From: Calycina herbarum
Taxonomy: Eukaryota > Ascomycota > Leotiomycetes > Helotiales > Pezizellaceae
Direction of reading: 5' to 3'
Assembly: GCA_001414485.1 (NCBI GenBank)
Contig: LLEY01000033.1
Span: forward strand, 372,001 to 436,000
Length of the DNA: 64,000 nt
Shown here one piece after another: positions 1 through 10,527 of this stretch. Below the pieces are notes generated by a model that did not search any database, was not told the origin of the DNA, and was given only the letters and a program-made list of their open reading frames with translations. The position numbers and the translations under genes are program-made. Numbering within the stretch: the first letter of the stretch is position 1; each line of letters starts with the position of its first letter.

Positions 1-3
1 AAT

Positions 4-1643
4 CTAGCAAGAAGCACCAGTTGGGACACCAGAGCAACCGCTGCTAGTCTTTCCACCGGAGACTGTGACACCGGTCCAGGTCCTGCAACAAATTAGCATA
101 TTTTCTTCTCGTTGACTCGGGAGCCGGGGGCAGTGAGTAAGGATAAAACTTGCTCCCGACCGCTAAGAATAGGAGCTCAAAAAAGGGAACAAAGGGAAAT
201 GTTGCATACCAGTCGCTGCAAGAGCCGCTACCACAGAGAATGTAGACGTTGACACCGGATGAGGCGACGGTACCGGAGATGCCACTGATGGTAAGATCGG
301 TAATTGGGACACCGGTGGTTGGAGTACCAGTAGGGGAACCGTTCTCGTAATCTTGTTGGATGACCTAGGGAATGAATATTAGTGTCTGGAAGAGGTAGTC
401 AGACTGGATTTGAACTTACAATTCCGTACTTGGCAATGTTGGAAAGAGTAATGTCCTTGTAAGTGACACCCTTGACGGTTCCGGTAGCGCCGCTAACCGT
501 CTTGATTCTGACTCCGTTGTCTGAGTCGGAAATGCTGCTTGAGCTGATAGTGACAGTGTCAACATCGTTGTCAGTTCGTCCTCCAACACTTCCGATGGAG
601 AGACCTGTGGATGATCTCGGAGTCAGTATTGCCCTTTCTAGAAATATGTTTGAGGAAAATAAGGGGAAAATAGGGGTATAAGAGGAAGTGAGCTGTCTGA
701 GGAGGAAATGGTGTCTCAATCCTCCTGAAACAACCTGAAAGAGGGAAAAAGAACTCAGAGATTACCCACCATGACCACCGGAGCAAGTTCCTCCAGTGAA
801 GGTAATGTCAGTTCCAGAGTTGATAGCCTATCAATGTATTAGCATATGTTTTCCTTTGAGAAAAGAGCCGAACCCACCAAGCAATCATCTTGGTTCTTAA
901 CATTTGCCCCAGAAATGGTGACAGAGGTAGAAGATCCGACGTCGAAGGCATCAGTGCTGTAAATGAAGTCAGTATTGCTACTTTCAGAAGTGTGTTTTGA
1001 GGAAGCCTTACTTGTGTCCAAGCTCATCGGTGTCTCCAGCAGAGTTATCAATTGTGACAGCAGAGATGGTAAGACCCTCGGCTCCGTTCACTGAGAAGAT
1101 TTGAACTGGACTATTGAGAATGTTCAAGCCGGAGATGGAGGAGGTTCCAGTTAAGCTGTGGGCGTAGAAGAATTTTGGCTTAGTCTTTCCACCGTTGGTT
1201 CCCTTTCCATCCCACCATCTTGAACCATCTCCGTTAAGCGAGTTGCCAGTTGATCCAGTGACGGTAATGTCGACACCAGAGACGGAAACAAGAGGACCGG
1301 ACCACTCTTCATAACCAAAAGTAGTTTCTCCCTCGAAGACAACCTGAAAATAGAGTTAGAATACATGTCAGGGATATGCAAAAATGTCACTTGCGTGAGT
1401 ACCAGTGGTAAGCTTGGTAAGATCAAGCGTAGTGCCAGATGGTACAGCAATGTTGTTGAGGACGATGGTAGCACAAGAAGTCTTGGACTTGCTAACTGCG
1501 GCAGCATCGGTGAAAGTGCAAGAGGCACGCTTTTGAAGTCCAGCGGCATTGCGGATGTCTGGAGCAGCAGTAGGGGTGGGAACAGCGGCCACAAGGGCTA
1601 CGGCACTGAGGCCCAGCCCCAGAGATTTCAAGAAGTGAACCAT
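4..1643 (-). CDS. Endopolygalacturonase (GH28), secreted, seven exons
   Basis: Hydrolyses alpha-1,4 bonds in de-esterified homogalacturonan outside the cell. The spliced product is 378 aa from exons 1395-1643, 1012-1343, 878-956, 770-827, 420-604, 210-364 and 4-82. Residues 1-20 form a signal peptide, and a Kex2-like Lys-Arg at 38-39 precedes the mature enzyme. All GH28 active-site blocks are present: NTD at 194-196, QDDC with Asp217/Asp218, GHG with His239, and RIK with Arg272/Lys274. Intron 1 (1344-1394) only keeps the reading frame if it is a GC-AG intron with the donor GCAAGT. Intron 4 is unusually long (165 nt). The start is the first ATG that gives a signal peptide, 106 bp downstream of a TATATATA. 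It is divergent from the pectin methylesterase at 3212. Family assignment is certain; the exact Botrytis or Sclerotinia PG paralogue is not claimed. Confidence 0.96.
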
Positions 1644-3211
1644 TTTGATAAAATGAATGTGATATGCAGTTGAATGTGCAAAGAGGTATGGAATGAATGG
1701 AAAGTGGAAAGAAGGTGCCGAGAGAAAATAGTACTTGCCAAGCAGGAGTATATATAGAGAACCTGGACGAAAAAGAGACGGCAAGAGACGAGGGGTGGAA
1801 AAAGTCTCAACTGTCTATGGAGTGCCACACGCAGGCCCTCAATTCGAATCTCGATTGGAATTTGGAAATTTCGAATAGAGACACTTCGTCATGCATCCCC
1901 GCCAACTTGGCAGGGAGGCTTGTTTGCGCCTCGCAATAAATTTTATCCCGGTTCATTCACCGTCCTCTCTAATGATCGACACTCTCGAAGAGGGGAACAC
2001 TTCATGACCTCCACCCAGGGATAGGTTCATCCCCGAGCCACCCCGGGAGGCCCGAAGTTTTGAGGCTTGAATCGATGCCAAGTTCTTCCGAGTGGTGGAT
2101 ATCTCCAAGATCGCGTGAACATTGTAAAGTTTGTAATTGGAGGAAGCTCACAATGAGGTGAGAGAAGACGTGTTGCTCGCGGGAGACGTTTGGTGTTGAT
2201 TAAGATTTTGCGGGGTAGCTGCTGATTGGTGGACCCTCAATGCCCCTTTCCGCTCATTTTCAAAATTGTTTGGTTTATGTAATCCTGTTTCTGAAACGCC
2301 CTGTCCCGTGTCACGTTTATTCAACAGCCTCATTCGACGCTGATCAGCATGAACACCAGAGTCTAGACTGGAAAGTTCTGAATCTTGAGGGAGATTGCCA
2401 TTTATCAAAGTTGACGTGACACTGGAAACCCCACTCACTTCCCTCAGCTGCAAATTACCTTCGCCATCTCGACTTTTCGAGGATATGTCAAGCGCTGCGT
2501 TGTTCAAGAGATACCGGACTTTCCAAGAGTCACCCGAAGTACCTAAGTGGGATGCTATCACCTGAGCTCAATACCGGTCGTATTGTTACGTTCTCTTTCA
2601 GCTAGTTACCTGAGAGGACGGATAAACTTCTGGTTTTGAATCTGCCCCCAAAAAGACATAAAAAGAACGTTCTTCGAGGAGGCATGAAATCTCATCCAAT
2701 CGCAATTTTCCCAAGCGGGGGATCGGGGAGTTCCCAGCAAGAAGTTTTCGGGGGTTTGGAGGTCGTCTTGAAATTCCCGCAACTCTGTTTTCTGGACAAC
2801 AGCTCGCCGACCCAACGTTTCAATCTAAGCTGTGTTCCGTCCCCCTTTTTACCCAGCTGCCAGCTATTGCAAAGCAGCATTTGGTTTCACCACACTTGCT
2901 TTACTTTCTACAAAATACTCAATTTCAGTCATGGATTGGGTTCATGAGTTGGGTCTGGAATAATATGGGTGCTATGACTTTACTTTTCTATAAAAATTCG
3001 CAACCGAGTTCGCGTCTCCCAGGGGTATGGGAAAGCTCCTCCACACATCTTCTGACTCCGGGTTACTGCAGCGGGGCCTCATCAGTTAATTTCAACCCTG
3101 CACAATATTCGCCATTCTCTCCATTCCTTAAAACCACCTTCTCGCCCCATTCTATCTTCTTCATCTCTGTTTCATTCTTTCTCAGTTACTTAGACCAGTC
3201 AATCCTTCAAC
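1644..3211. promoter_or_regulatory. Shared divergent promoter region of the pectinase pair
   Basis: This 1.57-kb gap separates the two divergent starts. A TATATATA at 1749-1756 lies 106 bp upstream of the polygalacturonase ATG. A TATAAAAA at 2989-2996 lies about 220 bp upstream of the methylesterase ATG, followed by a pyrimidine-rich stretch at about 3110-3200 typical of fungal transcription starts. Short open frames here (for example 2148-2561) have no family features and are not called. Confidence 0.55.
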
Positions 3212-4247
3212 ATGCTTTATCTTCTTGCTCTCTCTTCTTTTGTGGCCTCAGTGCTGGCCACTGCTGCCCGTACAACTGCTCCCACAGGTGCAATTACTGT
3301 TGGGTCTGGTGGTGATTACTCTACAGTAGGCCATATTGATTTTGTGTTCCAATATTTGAGCAATAGCTAATATGATTTAGATCCAAGCTGCTATTGATTC
3401 TCTAAGCACCACATCCACGACCGCTCAGAGCCTTTTTATTCTTGCTGGCACTTATAATGAGCAAGTCATCATTCCTGCCAGAAAAGCAGCTCTCACTGTC
3501 TATGGATATACCACCGATACAAGCTCTTACGCAAAAAATGTTGTGACCATCACTCATAGCTCGAGTCTTCTCTCTGGCGCTGCGGATGATGAAGCAAGTG
3601 GGACTGTACAAAACCGAGCAGTCAGCTCCAGCTTCTACAACATCAACATTAAGAACACCTATGGAAAAGGCTCGCAAGCCATCGCACTCTCCGCTTGGGG
3701 TGACAAGCAAGGATACTATGGGGTGGGACTTTACGGATACCAAGATACACTCCTTGCCCAAACAGGAGATCAGGTGTACGGAACATGTTATATCGAAGGA
3801 GCGGTTGATTTCATCTTTGGACAACACGCACGAGCCTGGATTGATAGCACGGATCTTAAAGTTTCGGGTACTGGTGCTATTACAGCAAACGGGAAGGCAT
3901 CTTCTTCTGATGCTTCTTACTATGTGATCAACAAATCCACCGTCTCAGCTGCCTCCAGCTCGGTTACCTCAGGGTATATTTATCTCGGCCGTCCATGGAG
4001 CCAGTATGCCACTGTCTGCTTTCAAAACACCGAACTGTCAGATATTATCAACAGTGCTGGTTGGGAGGTATGGAGCACTAGCTTGGACAACACTGATAAT
4101 GCCGTCTTCCAAGAATTTGGAAACACAGGAGATGGAGCTTCTGGCACTAGAGCGAGTTTCTCGACAAAGCTCAGTGCTGCTGTCAGCATCTCGACAATTT
4201 TGGGAAGTAATTATGCTGACTGGGTCGATACCACTTATTTGGCTTAG
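3212..4247 (+). CDS. Pectin methylesterase (CE8), secreted, two exons
   Basis: Removes methyl esters from homogalacturonan, producing the substrate of endopolygalacturonase. Exons 3212-3325 and 3381-4247 with a 55-nt intron give 326 aa. The N-terminus is a signal peptide ending near Ala-Arg at about residue 20. The CE8 active-site blocks are visible: YQDTL with Gln159/Asp160, VDFIFG with Asp181, and LGRPWS with Arg242 and Trp244. A C-terminal GWEVW block is also present, so the length and motifs are complete. It is transcribed away from the polygalacturonase at 4-1643, which suggests joint control, though no specific factor site was identified. Confidence 0.96.
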
Positions 4248-5163
4248 ATGGAGAGGGGAAACTTTTGATTCTTGCTGTGTATATTTTGAGCACATTTTCA
4301 GGCGCCCATAGAGGCTTTTATATTCCTTGTACATATATCGCTAGTTTTTAGCAAAACTTGATTTTCATGAGCGGTTGATAGGCATGAACGAAGATCTTTT
4401 CTGGAATTCTATCCATTAAAGAAGGGGATTTTTCTTTCCAACCCTTAGAGGTTCAGTTTGCCGACTACCTTGTTGACTTTTGTTCGTCTCCCTCATTTCG
4501 CTAGTTCTCCAGACCGATTTTCACGGCTTACATAAAAAGTGGCAGAACAGATAAATGTTATTCAAAGCTTCTGGTACAGCCCAAATCAGCCAGGTTGATT
4601 GTTCTAAAATGTTCTGGAAAATACCCCCTGAGAATTTTGGCTGGAGTTAACATATCCGATCTCCGAGTCCCGAGCCGGTGTGGCTCAGATCAGTTGCATC
4701 ACCGTGCAGACTTCTGGCCCAGCTTCTTCCCCTGCAAAGACGAAAATAAAATTGTTGAGTACAGGTTTGTCGAAAGAAAGCGACTATGTCACTGCTATTC
4801 AGTCTGCAAAGTGTTGCTGCATAACTTCTCCGCACTAATCAATTTTCTCTAGTTGCAGCAAATACTTGACCTTATTCGACAGAAAGCGATACAGACCTTG
4901 TGCCTTAGAACTGCCTTGCAGACCAAGAGCACCATTCCATCACCGGGAGGGTCGGGCGATTCCAATTGTCAGATTCCTACAACAGCAAGGAATTTCGCTC
5001 GACAGAACATCCAATACTGTTGCTTAACGCCTGGGAGGATTCATCAGAGAGTTTAAGATTTCTTCGGGCACTTTCTTTGGCGATTCCTGCCCTTACTCCC
5101 GACCTTCGCCCCCCTTGATATTTCCCGGAATATCCTCCGTCAACCACAAACCTCCATATTACA
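4248..5163. other. Intergenic, no gene seen
   Basis: Lies between the methylesterase stop and the DUF1279 gene. Open frames are short and overlap in several registers without recognisable domains. The last ~100 bases are C-rich and probably belong to the promoter or leader of the downstream gene. Confidence 0.5.
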
Positions 5164-6473
5164 ATGCTACGAAGCACCACATACTCCGCGGGAGCTCGAG
5201 GGGCTTCCCAAGCCATGCGGCCAATCCTCCGAACATCCCCTCTTACGACTTCGATACCCATCCGCTCCCTCACACAAAGAACCATTACCTCCCGCACAAT
5301 CACCCCACCCAAGTCGAACCCCGGGACCGGCTTCATATTCTCCTCCTACAGTCGAACAACACCTTTGCGCGGGCAGACGATATTGCAGCGCTTGCGCTCC
5401 TCGATACGATCTCTCCACAACTCCCGACGAGGGAGGTCAAACAAACCCTCCACCTCGAATTCAACTCCGAAGTCCTCTCCAAAAACTACTCCTGAACCAG
5501 AACCAACAAGTCTGGGTGGTAAATTAAAGAAGCTTTCAAGGGAATACGGATGGTCTGCTGTGGGGGTGTATGCCATAATGAGTGCGACTGATTTCCCGTT
5601 TTGTTATCTGCTGGTGTTGTATCTGGGGACTGATAGAATTGGTAAGTGATTTTTCAGACTTCTCTCCTTCAAAAGGCAGTGGGTCGTATTGGATATCGGG
5701 TTATTCGAAAGTCGGGCTCTTGGCTAGAAGGACAAACGCATAATTGGAGCTGGTTACCTTGGGACGAGGTTAGCGAACAGGAAGCTTGCATCTTCGAAGC
5801 ATGTGTTCAAGCATTTATGCCGAATACACTGGATACTGGACCCGGCAGTCCAGGACAAAGATGGGCAATAGAAAGGAATCATTGGTAGTATGGAAGCAGG
5901 ATTCTGACCGTTGCGAATTTCCATTTCGAAATACTTGGAATTCTGCCTATCAGACTTGGATGCGATCCAGCCTGGGGCTGGATTTGCCGTTACTATGATT
6001 GGAACTTGACTAACGCATTATCTTTAGGGGAATGGGAGCATGCATTCCTTTCGTTCGTAAAACGTATAATTCCTGATTCTGTCAAGCAGACGTGGCACGA
6101 ATGGCGGGCGGGGATGAAGAAAGCTGAAGAAGAGATTCAGGGGGCTACCAAAGTTGACGAGGCCGTTACAATGGCTGGCTGGGGTGTGGAAGAGGCAGAG
6201 GCCCAAAATAAGCAAGATGCTAGTATGTATTCTCACTTCCAATCCCGAGTAATTCCACTGACCAGAATTCAAGGTCTTGCAACTCGATTAGCCCTCGCCT
6301 ACGCTATTCACAAATCCTTCATATTCATCAGGGTGCCCCTCACCGTAGCCGTGACACCGAAGGTAGTCAAGATATTACGAGGTTGGGGCTGGGATATTGG
6401 AAAACGTACGACGAAGGAAGTCAAAGCTATCCGAAGAGCGCATCGGAAGTTGCCCAAGGCGAAGAAGTTATGA
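5164..6473 (+). CDS. DUF1279/FAM210-like membrane protein, probably mitochondrial
   Basis: Exons 5164-5641, 6028-6222 and 6274-6473 give 290 aa. The first ~100 residues are rich in Arg, Ser and Thr with almost no acidic residues, as expected for a mitochondrial targeting sequence. The DUF1279 core starts at KLSREYGWSAVGVY, includes the DFPFCYLL membrane segment and the GTDRIGEWEH turn across the first splice junction, and ends with a second helix (LALAYAIHKSF) and VPLTVAVTPKVVK. The C-terminus is a Lys/Arg-rich tail. The first intron is long (386 nt); the second is 51 nt and phase 1. Family members act in the mitochondrial inner membrane in other organisms; the role here is inferred. Confidence 0.9.
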
Positions 6474-6884
6474 TTAAGTCAAAAGATGAAATCTTGAGGG
6501 CTGTTTTGATATGTTGAGTTGTTGTATTTTATTAAGCTCCTATGGGGCAAACTCCCCCCATTTTTATAGGCAGAGGAGAGCGGGTTTGGCATCATTTGGG
6601 TGGGACGATAATAATGAATAAGTGTTCATTTGTATGATAGTACATAATAAATAAGCATATCCGGGTTTCCTGGGCTAGTGTTCAGATCCCTCATTTACAT
6701 TTCGTTGAGATGACCGCCACAATGCAATGTCTCATCTCAAATTTGTTTTTTTCTTAACCCACGTCTGTCACTTTTGAATTATGTTCTATCATCGATTTCA
6801 TGTTCATCGAGGCTTTTTTTGAGAGTTTATCATCATTTATCTTGATATTTTGGTAATAATTGCAATACGCAATCCTACTCTCAT
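6474..6884. other. Convergent 3' intergenic region
   Basis: About 410 bases between two convergent genes, AT-rich in its centre, carrying presumed 3' UTRs. No gene is seen. Confidence 0.5.
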
Positions 6885-8711
6885 CTACTTCTTATATGTT
6901 GTCAAGCTTGGACTACCCTTACAAGGTTCTGCGGAGAACTTGGTTTGAACGAAGACTTTCTGCATACCATCCTCCCTTTTCTCGAACTTGTAGTACACGG
7001 TATCAAGTTCAGATATGTCAACCCGATGAGTGACCATTTTGAGTGGTTCAATCTCACCAGATTCAATCATCTTCAGGAGTTTTTCCCAGTACATGTGGAC
7101 CGGTGCTTGGCCGTTACCAATCAGTCGAATCCCCCTCTCCATAAGTGCGCCGATATTAAAATGGTTGGTCTATGTTTGGCTAGTTAGGCTTGGGGAGAAG
7201 AGCAGAGAGAGCAGAGAGAACAGAGAGAACTTACAAAGCCGGCATATACACCGGTGACGCCGCAACGGCCGAAGTTTCGTACTGAGGTTATCATTTCGTT
7301 GATGATTTCCGAAGTATCGGTCTCCATCCCAAGCATGATTTCGAAATAGTGTGCCTAGGTTTAAGGTTAGATCTTTACTCCTAGGGGGTTAGGGTTAGGT
7401 TTTGGCTTACCCATCCCTTTGGATATTCTCCAGCCACACATTCAAGTGCAACATCTGGACCTCGTCCATCGACCATCTTCTTCAATTGACTGGTGACCGA
7501 CTCTCCCTTTGGCAATTTGCTGAAATCCAACAGTTCGACTTTGGGGTACTTTTCTTTCATGAAGTCCAAACGCCAGTTACAGTCGATCATGATCACTCTC
7601 GAGGCACCGTTGATGAAAGAGAAGTCGGCGGCCATCTGTCCAATTGGTCCTGCTCCCCAGATAGCGACTACATCTCCTTTCTCAACCCCGGTGTCTACAA
7701 CACAGTTCCAGGATGTGCAGAGCACGTCTGAGAGGTAGAGACCCTTCTCATCAGGAACTGAGTCTGGGAGTTTAAGAAGATTGGTATCTCCCATTGGAAC
7801 ACGGACGTATTCTGATTGTCCGCCTGCAAACCCACCTGTGAAATGGCTATATCCGCTACGTGGGGAGTAAGCATGATTTCGAAATAGAAGGTGATTGTGG
7901 TTCGAACTTACAACATCCCGGCGGTTGTGCCACCGTACATTCCATTCTCGATGGTGTTTGAATTTGTCTTCTCACACTGCGAACTCAACTTCTTGTCACA
8001 GTAAAAACACTATTATCACTTAGCATATGTTTCTTTATTCCAAAACATCAGAGTCTTTTGGGTGGAGGAGGCCGTACATTACCACAAGCAATCTGAAAAG
8101 AAGCAACCACCCTGTCCCCAACCTTCAAGTTCCCAACCTCGGAACCCATAGCCTCCACAACTCCACAAAACTCATGCCCAAGAATATCTCCCTTCTCAAG
8201 CTCAATAATGGAACCATGCAATAAATGGAGATCTGAACCGCAAACAGTTGAACCTGTGACCTTGAGAATGACATCTCTTGGTTCCACGATTCTTGGTTTG
8301 GGGACATCCTCTGTGTCGTGTGTTAGCCGTGTTGTAAGGAAGTAAGAGACAGATAAAAAAGTATTGTTCGAGAAGGTTTAGAAGAGTAGGAAGTTTGATT
8401 TCTCAATTCCCATACCCTTTTGGAATAATTACTATAGTTATCCGGAAAAACTTCAAACAATTCAATAAAGGGGTACCGGAGAGCAAGGACCTCTTATGAT
8501 TGAGGGGGCTCGAGAAGAGAGGGGAGATTTTGAACCTACTGATTTCAACAGTATTCTTCCCCATCCAACATAATGCTTTCATCGTTTCTCCCGAGGGGTC
8601 CGCATACTTCTTTCTATCTCTTGCCGGGTTGGTAATATCTTGTGCTGTTTCGGCATTATCTTTATGCCCGATGATTTTCTCGGCGAGTGCTGCTGCTTGT
8701 GACAAGGCCAT
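6885..8711 (-). CDS. Zinc alcohol dehydrogenase, glutathione-independent formaldehyde-dehydrogenase-like
   Basis: NAD(P)-dependent medium-chain dehydrogenase of the large FDH-like group. Six exons (8540-8711, 8078-8310, 7912-8009, 7411-7855, 7235-7354, 6885-7169) give 450 aa. Catalytic zinc ligands are visible as Cys81 (TVCGSD) and His103-Glu104 (GHE). The structural zinc site is complete at Cys133, Cys136, Cys139 and Cys147. A GAGPIG Rossmann motif follows, and the C-terminal half carries the FGRCGVTGVYAGF block typical of this subgroup. The ~45-residue N-terminal extension before the catalytic domain is common in fungal members. The substrate cannot be read from the sequence; an aldehyde or alcohol detoxification role is a family inference. 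Confidence 0.95.
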
Positions 8712-9173
8712 TTTCTCTCTCTGTGAAGTTCAAATTATTTAGGGTTCGAGTATGAAGAATTCAAAATAGTGAATAAGAAGAGCGTTATTATTTTGCTTAT
8801 ACTTGGAACTATTTGGTTGCGGGGTAAATACTATGGATTTCATCATCACTTTTTGCAATACGTCACTCGGTGGCAAAAATTAAGCGATGCCCCTTTGCTG
8901 AATATCACGTGCATTTATACGAGGTGGGGTGAAGTATTGCAGCTATTCGTTATGGCTGAAGTGGAATCTACCTCTGTATAGTCTAGTCTTGTCACTAGCA
9001 GCTAGTTTCATAAGGAGACCCGGAAAGTCACTGAAAAGGACCTTTGAAGCTGTGATAGAACAGTGGAATGAAAAAGAGGGATTCAATTAGTCTACTTTTA
9101 ATTATATACAAGAAGATAAGGTCTTAGAGAAAGAATATTATAAGCGCTCTCGAGTTCTACATTGCTTCAACTC
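8712..9173. other. Intergenic, no gene seen
   Basis: About 460 AT-leaning bases containing the promoter of the dehydrogenase (transcribed leftward) and the 3' end of the secreted protein gene to its right. Confidence 0.45.
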
Positions 9174-10527
9174 CTAAACAACTTGGTCAAATATCCCACA
9201 AATTCCATTACCGACAACAATGGTGTCACCCGCAGACGCTGAACTATCAACGCTTACGGAATTGGCTCCAACGGTGTTTGGGAGAGCACAAGTGTTGCTG
9301 GTGATGATCAACATGCACTTCTCAGGTGGGCTATTGAAAGTAATCAATTGGAACATAGCACAGCCTGGCGTCGAGAAACATGATGTACAGCAGGAGTTCA
9401 TGTCTGCATCGTCGGTAAAGGCCAGATCTTGGGTGGTTGGGTCGTAGTATGTGTTTACGATTGTAGCTCCATTTGCTTTGCCAACGGAACTGTGGTGTAT
9501 GTTGTTAGTTTGCGATGCTTTGATATGGAAATGGTTTGACTTACTTATCGGCATTGCAAGCGGCATATGATGTTGCTGTAGCTTCAGGAATGGTCACAGT
9601 CTGTGAAACGGAAATAGTAACTGTGGTACTTGGAGCATTCGTTGTAGTTTCAGTGATAGATTGAGTAAGTGTGATGGTAGTTGATGCGACTGGTGGAGTC
9701 AAAGTGACAGTTGAAGTAGTTTCTTGTATGTGTTAACAAATATTTCGGGATTTTTTTGAAAAAGAATTACTCACTGCTTGTGGTTGTCACAATCGACGTT
9801 GGAACCGAGGCCATAATGGTCGTGGTAGACTTTGCGGTCCGCGTAATTGTATACACCTGGAAAGATAAAACTTTCTGGTAGCAAATAACCGCAGATGGGT
9901 AACTAGCTTTGCCTTTTCGCGAAAGATCTAGAGACTTTTGTTTCGTATTACTTGTGATACCAATTTTGCCAAAGAGTATATTGAGCAATCCTCTTTGGAC
10001 TCGAGACACAGCCCGCTTTTTAGCGGAAAATAATTCCGCATTATCAACTGTATCCTTTGAGGGAAGGAATCCTGTAGCAGTCGGAACAATAGAAGTATCT
10101 GTTCCTGAAGTGACCGTCTCTGTTGCTGTCGAGTAGACCGAAATTGTTGAAAGAGGGACATCAACCGTGCTTGTAGTCGTGACACTGCTGTACGACGTGA
10201 AGGTATCCTGGAATGCTTAGCTTTGGCATATTGAAAGATAACGGGGTGACTAACGGTATATACTGGCAATGTTATGGTGTTTGTGATGATACTCTGAATG
10301 GTCGTGGTCGTCGTAACTTTCGAGGGAGTTTTTACAACCGAGGGGGTGTAGGTTGTTAACGCAAGTTGAGGAAGGGTCCAAGCTGTGACTTTAGATTGCG
10401 TCGGCACTGGTTTGATGGATGTTGTTGCCCGTTTCGTGTAGCATTTTTGAACTGTTTTCGCTGATGCTGCAGCAGAGGTTACGGTAGACCATAAGCCAAA
10501 GGCCAGAAGATTCTGTAACACAAGCAT
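9174..10527 (-). CDS. Secreted Thr/Ser-rich protein with C-terminal Cys-rich (apple-like) domain
   Basis: Exons 10255-10527, 9775-10207, 9545-9722 and 9174-9489 give 399 aa. Residues 1-20 form a signal peptide. Long Thr/Ser/Val-rich blocks (likely O-glycosylated) flank a basic central segment containing AKKRA, a plausible Kex2-type cleavage site, and a YPSAVICYQK motif. The C-terminal ~100 residues hold the Cys pattern CC-x2-C-x5-C, further Cys residues and hydrophobic strands, resembling the PAN/apple-like modules of fungal wall proteins. No catalytic motif is visible. The start is the first ATG that places a signal peptide in frame. The architecture is familiar in ascomycetes but the function is unknown. 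Confidence 0.8.

Noticed and set aside
2148..2561. 137-codon minus-strand ORF in the pectinase promoter
   Set aside because: No signal peptide or domain; it lies in the divergent promoter, where chance frames are expected.
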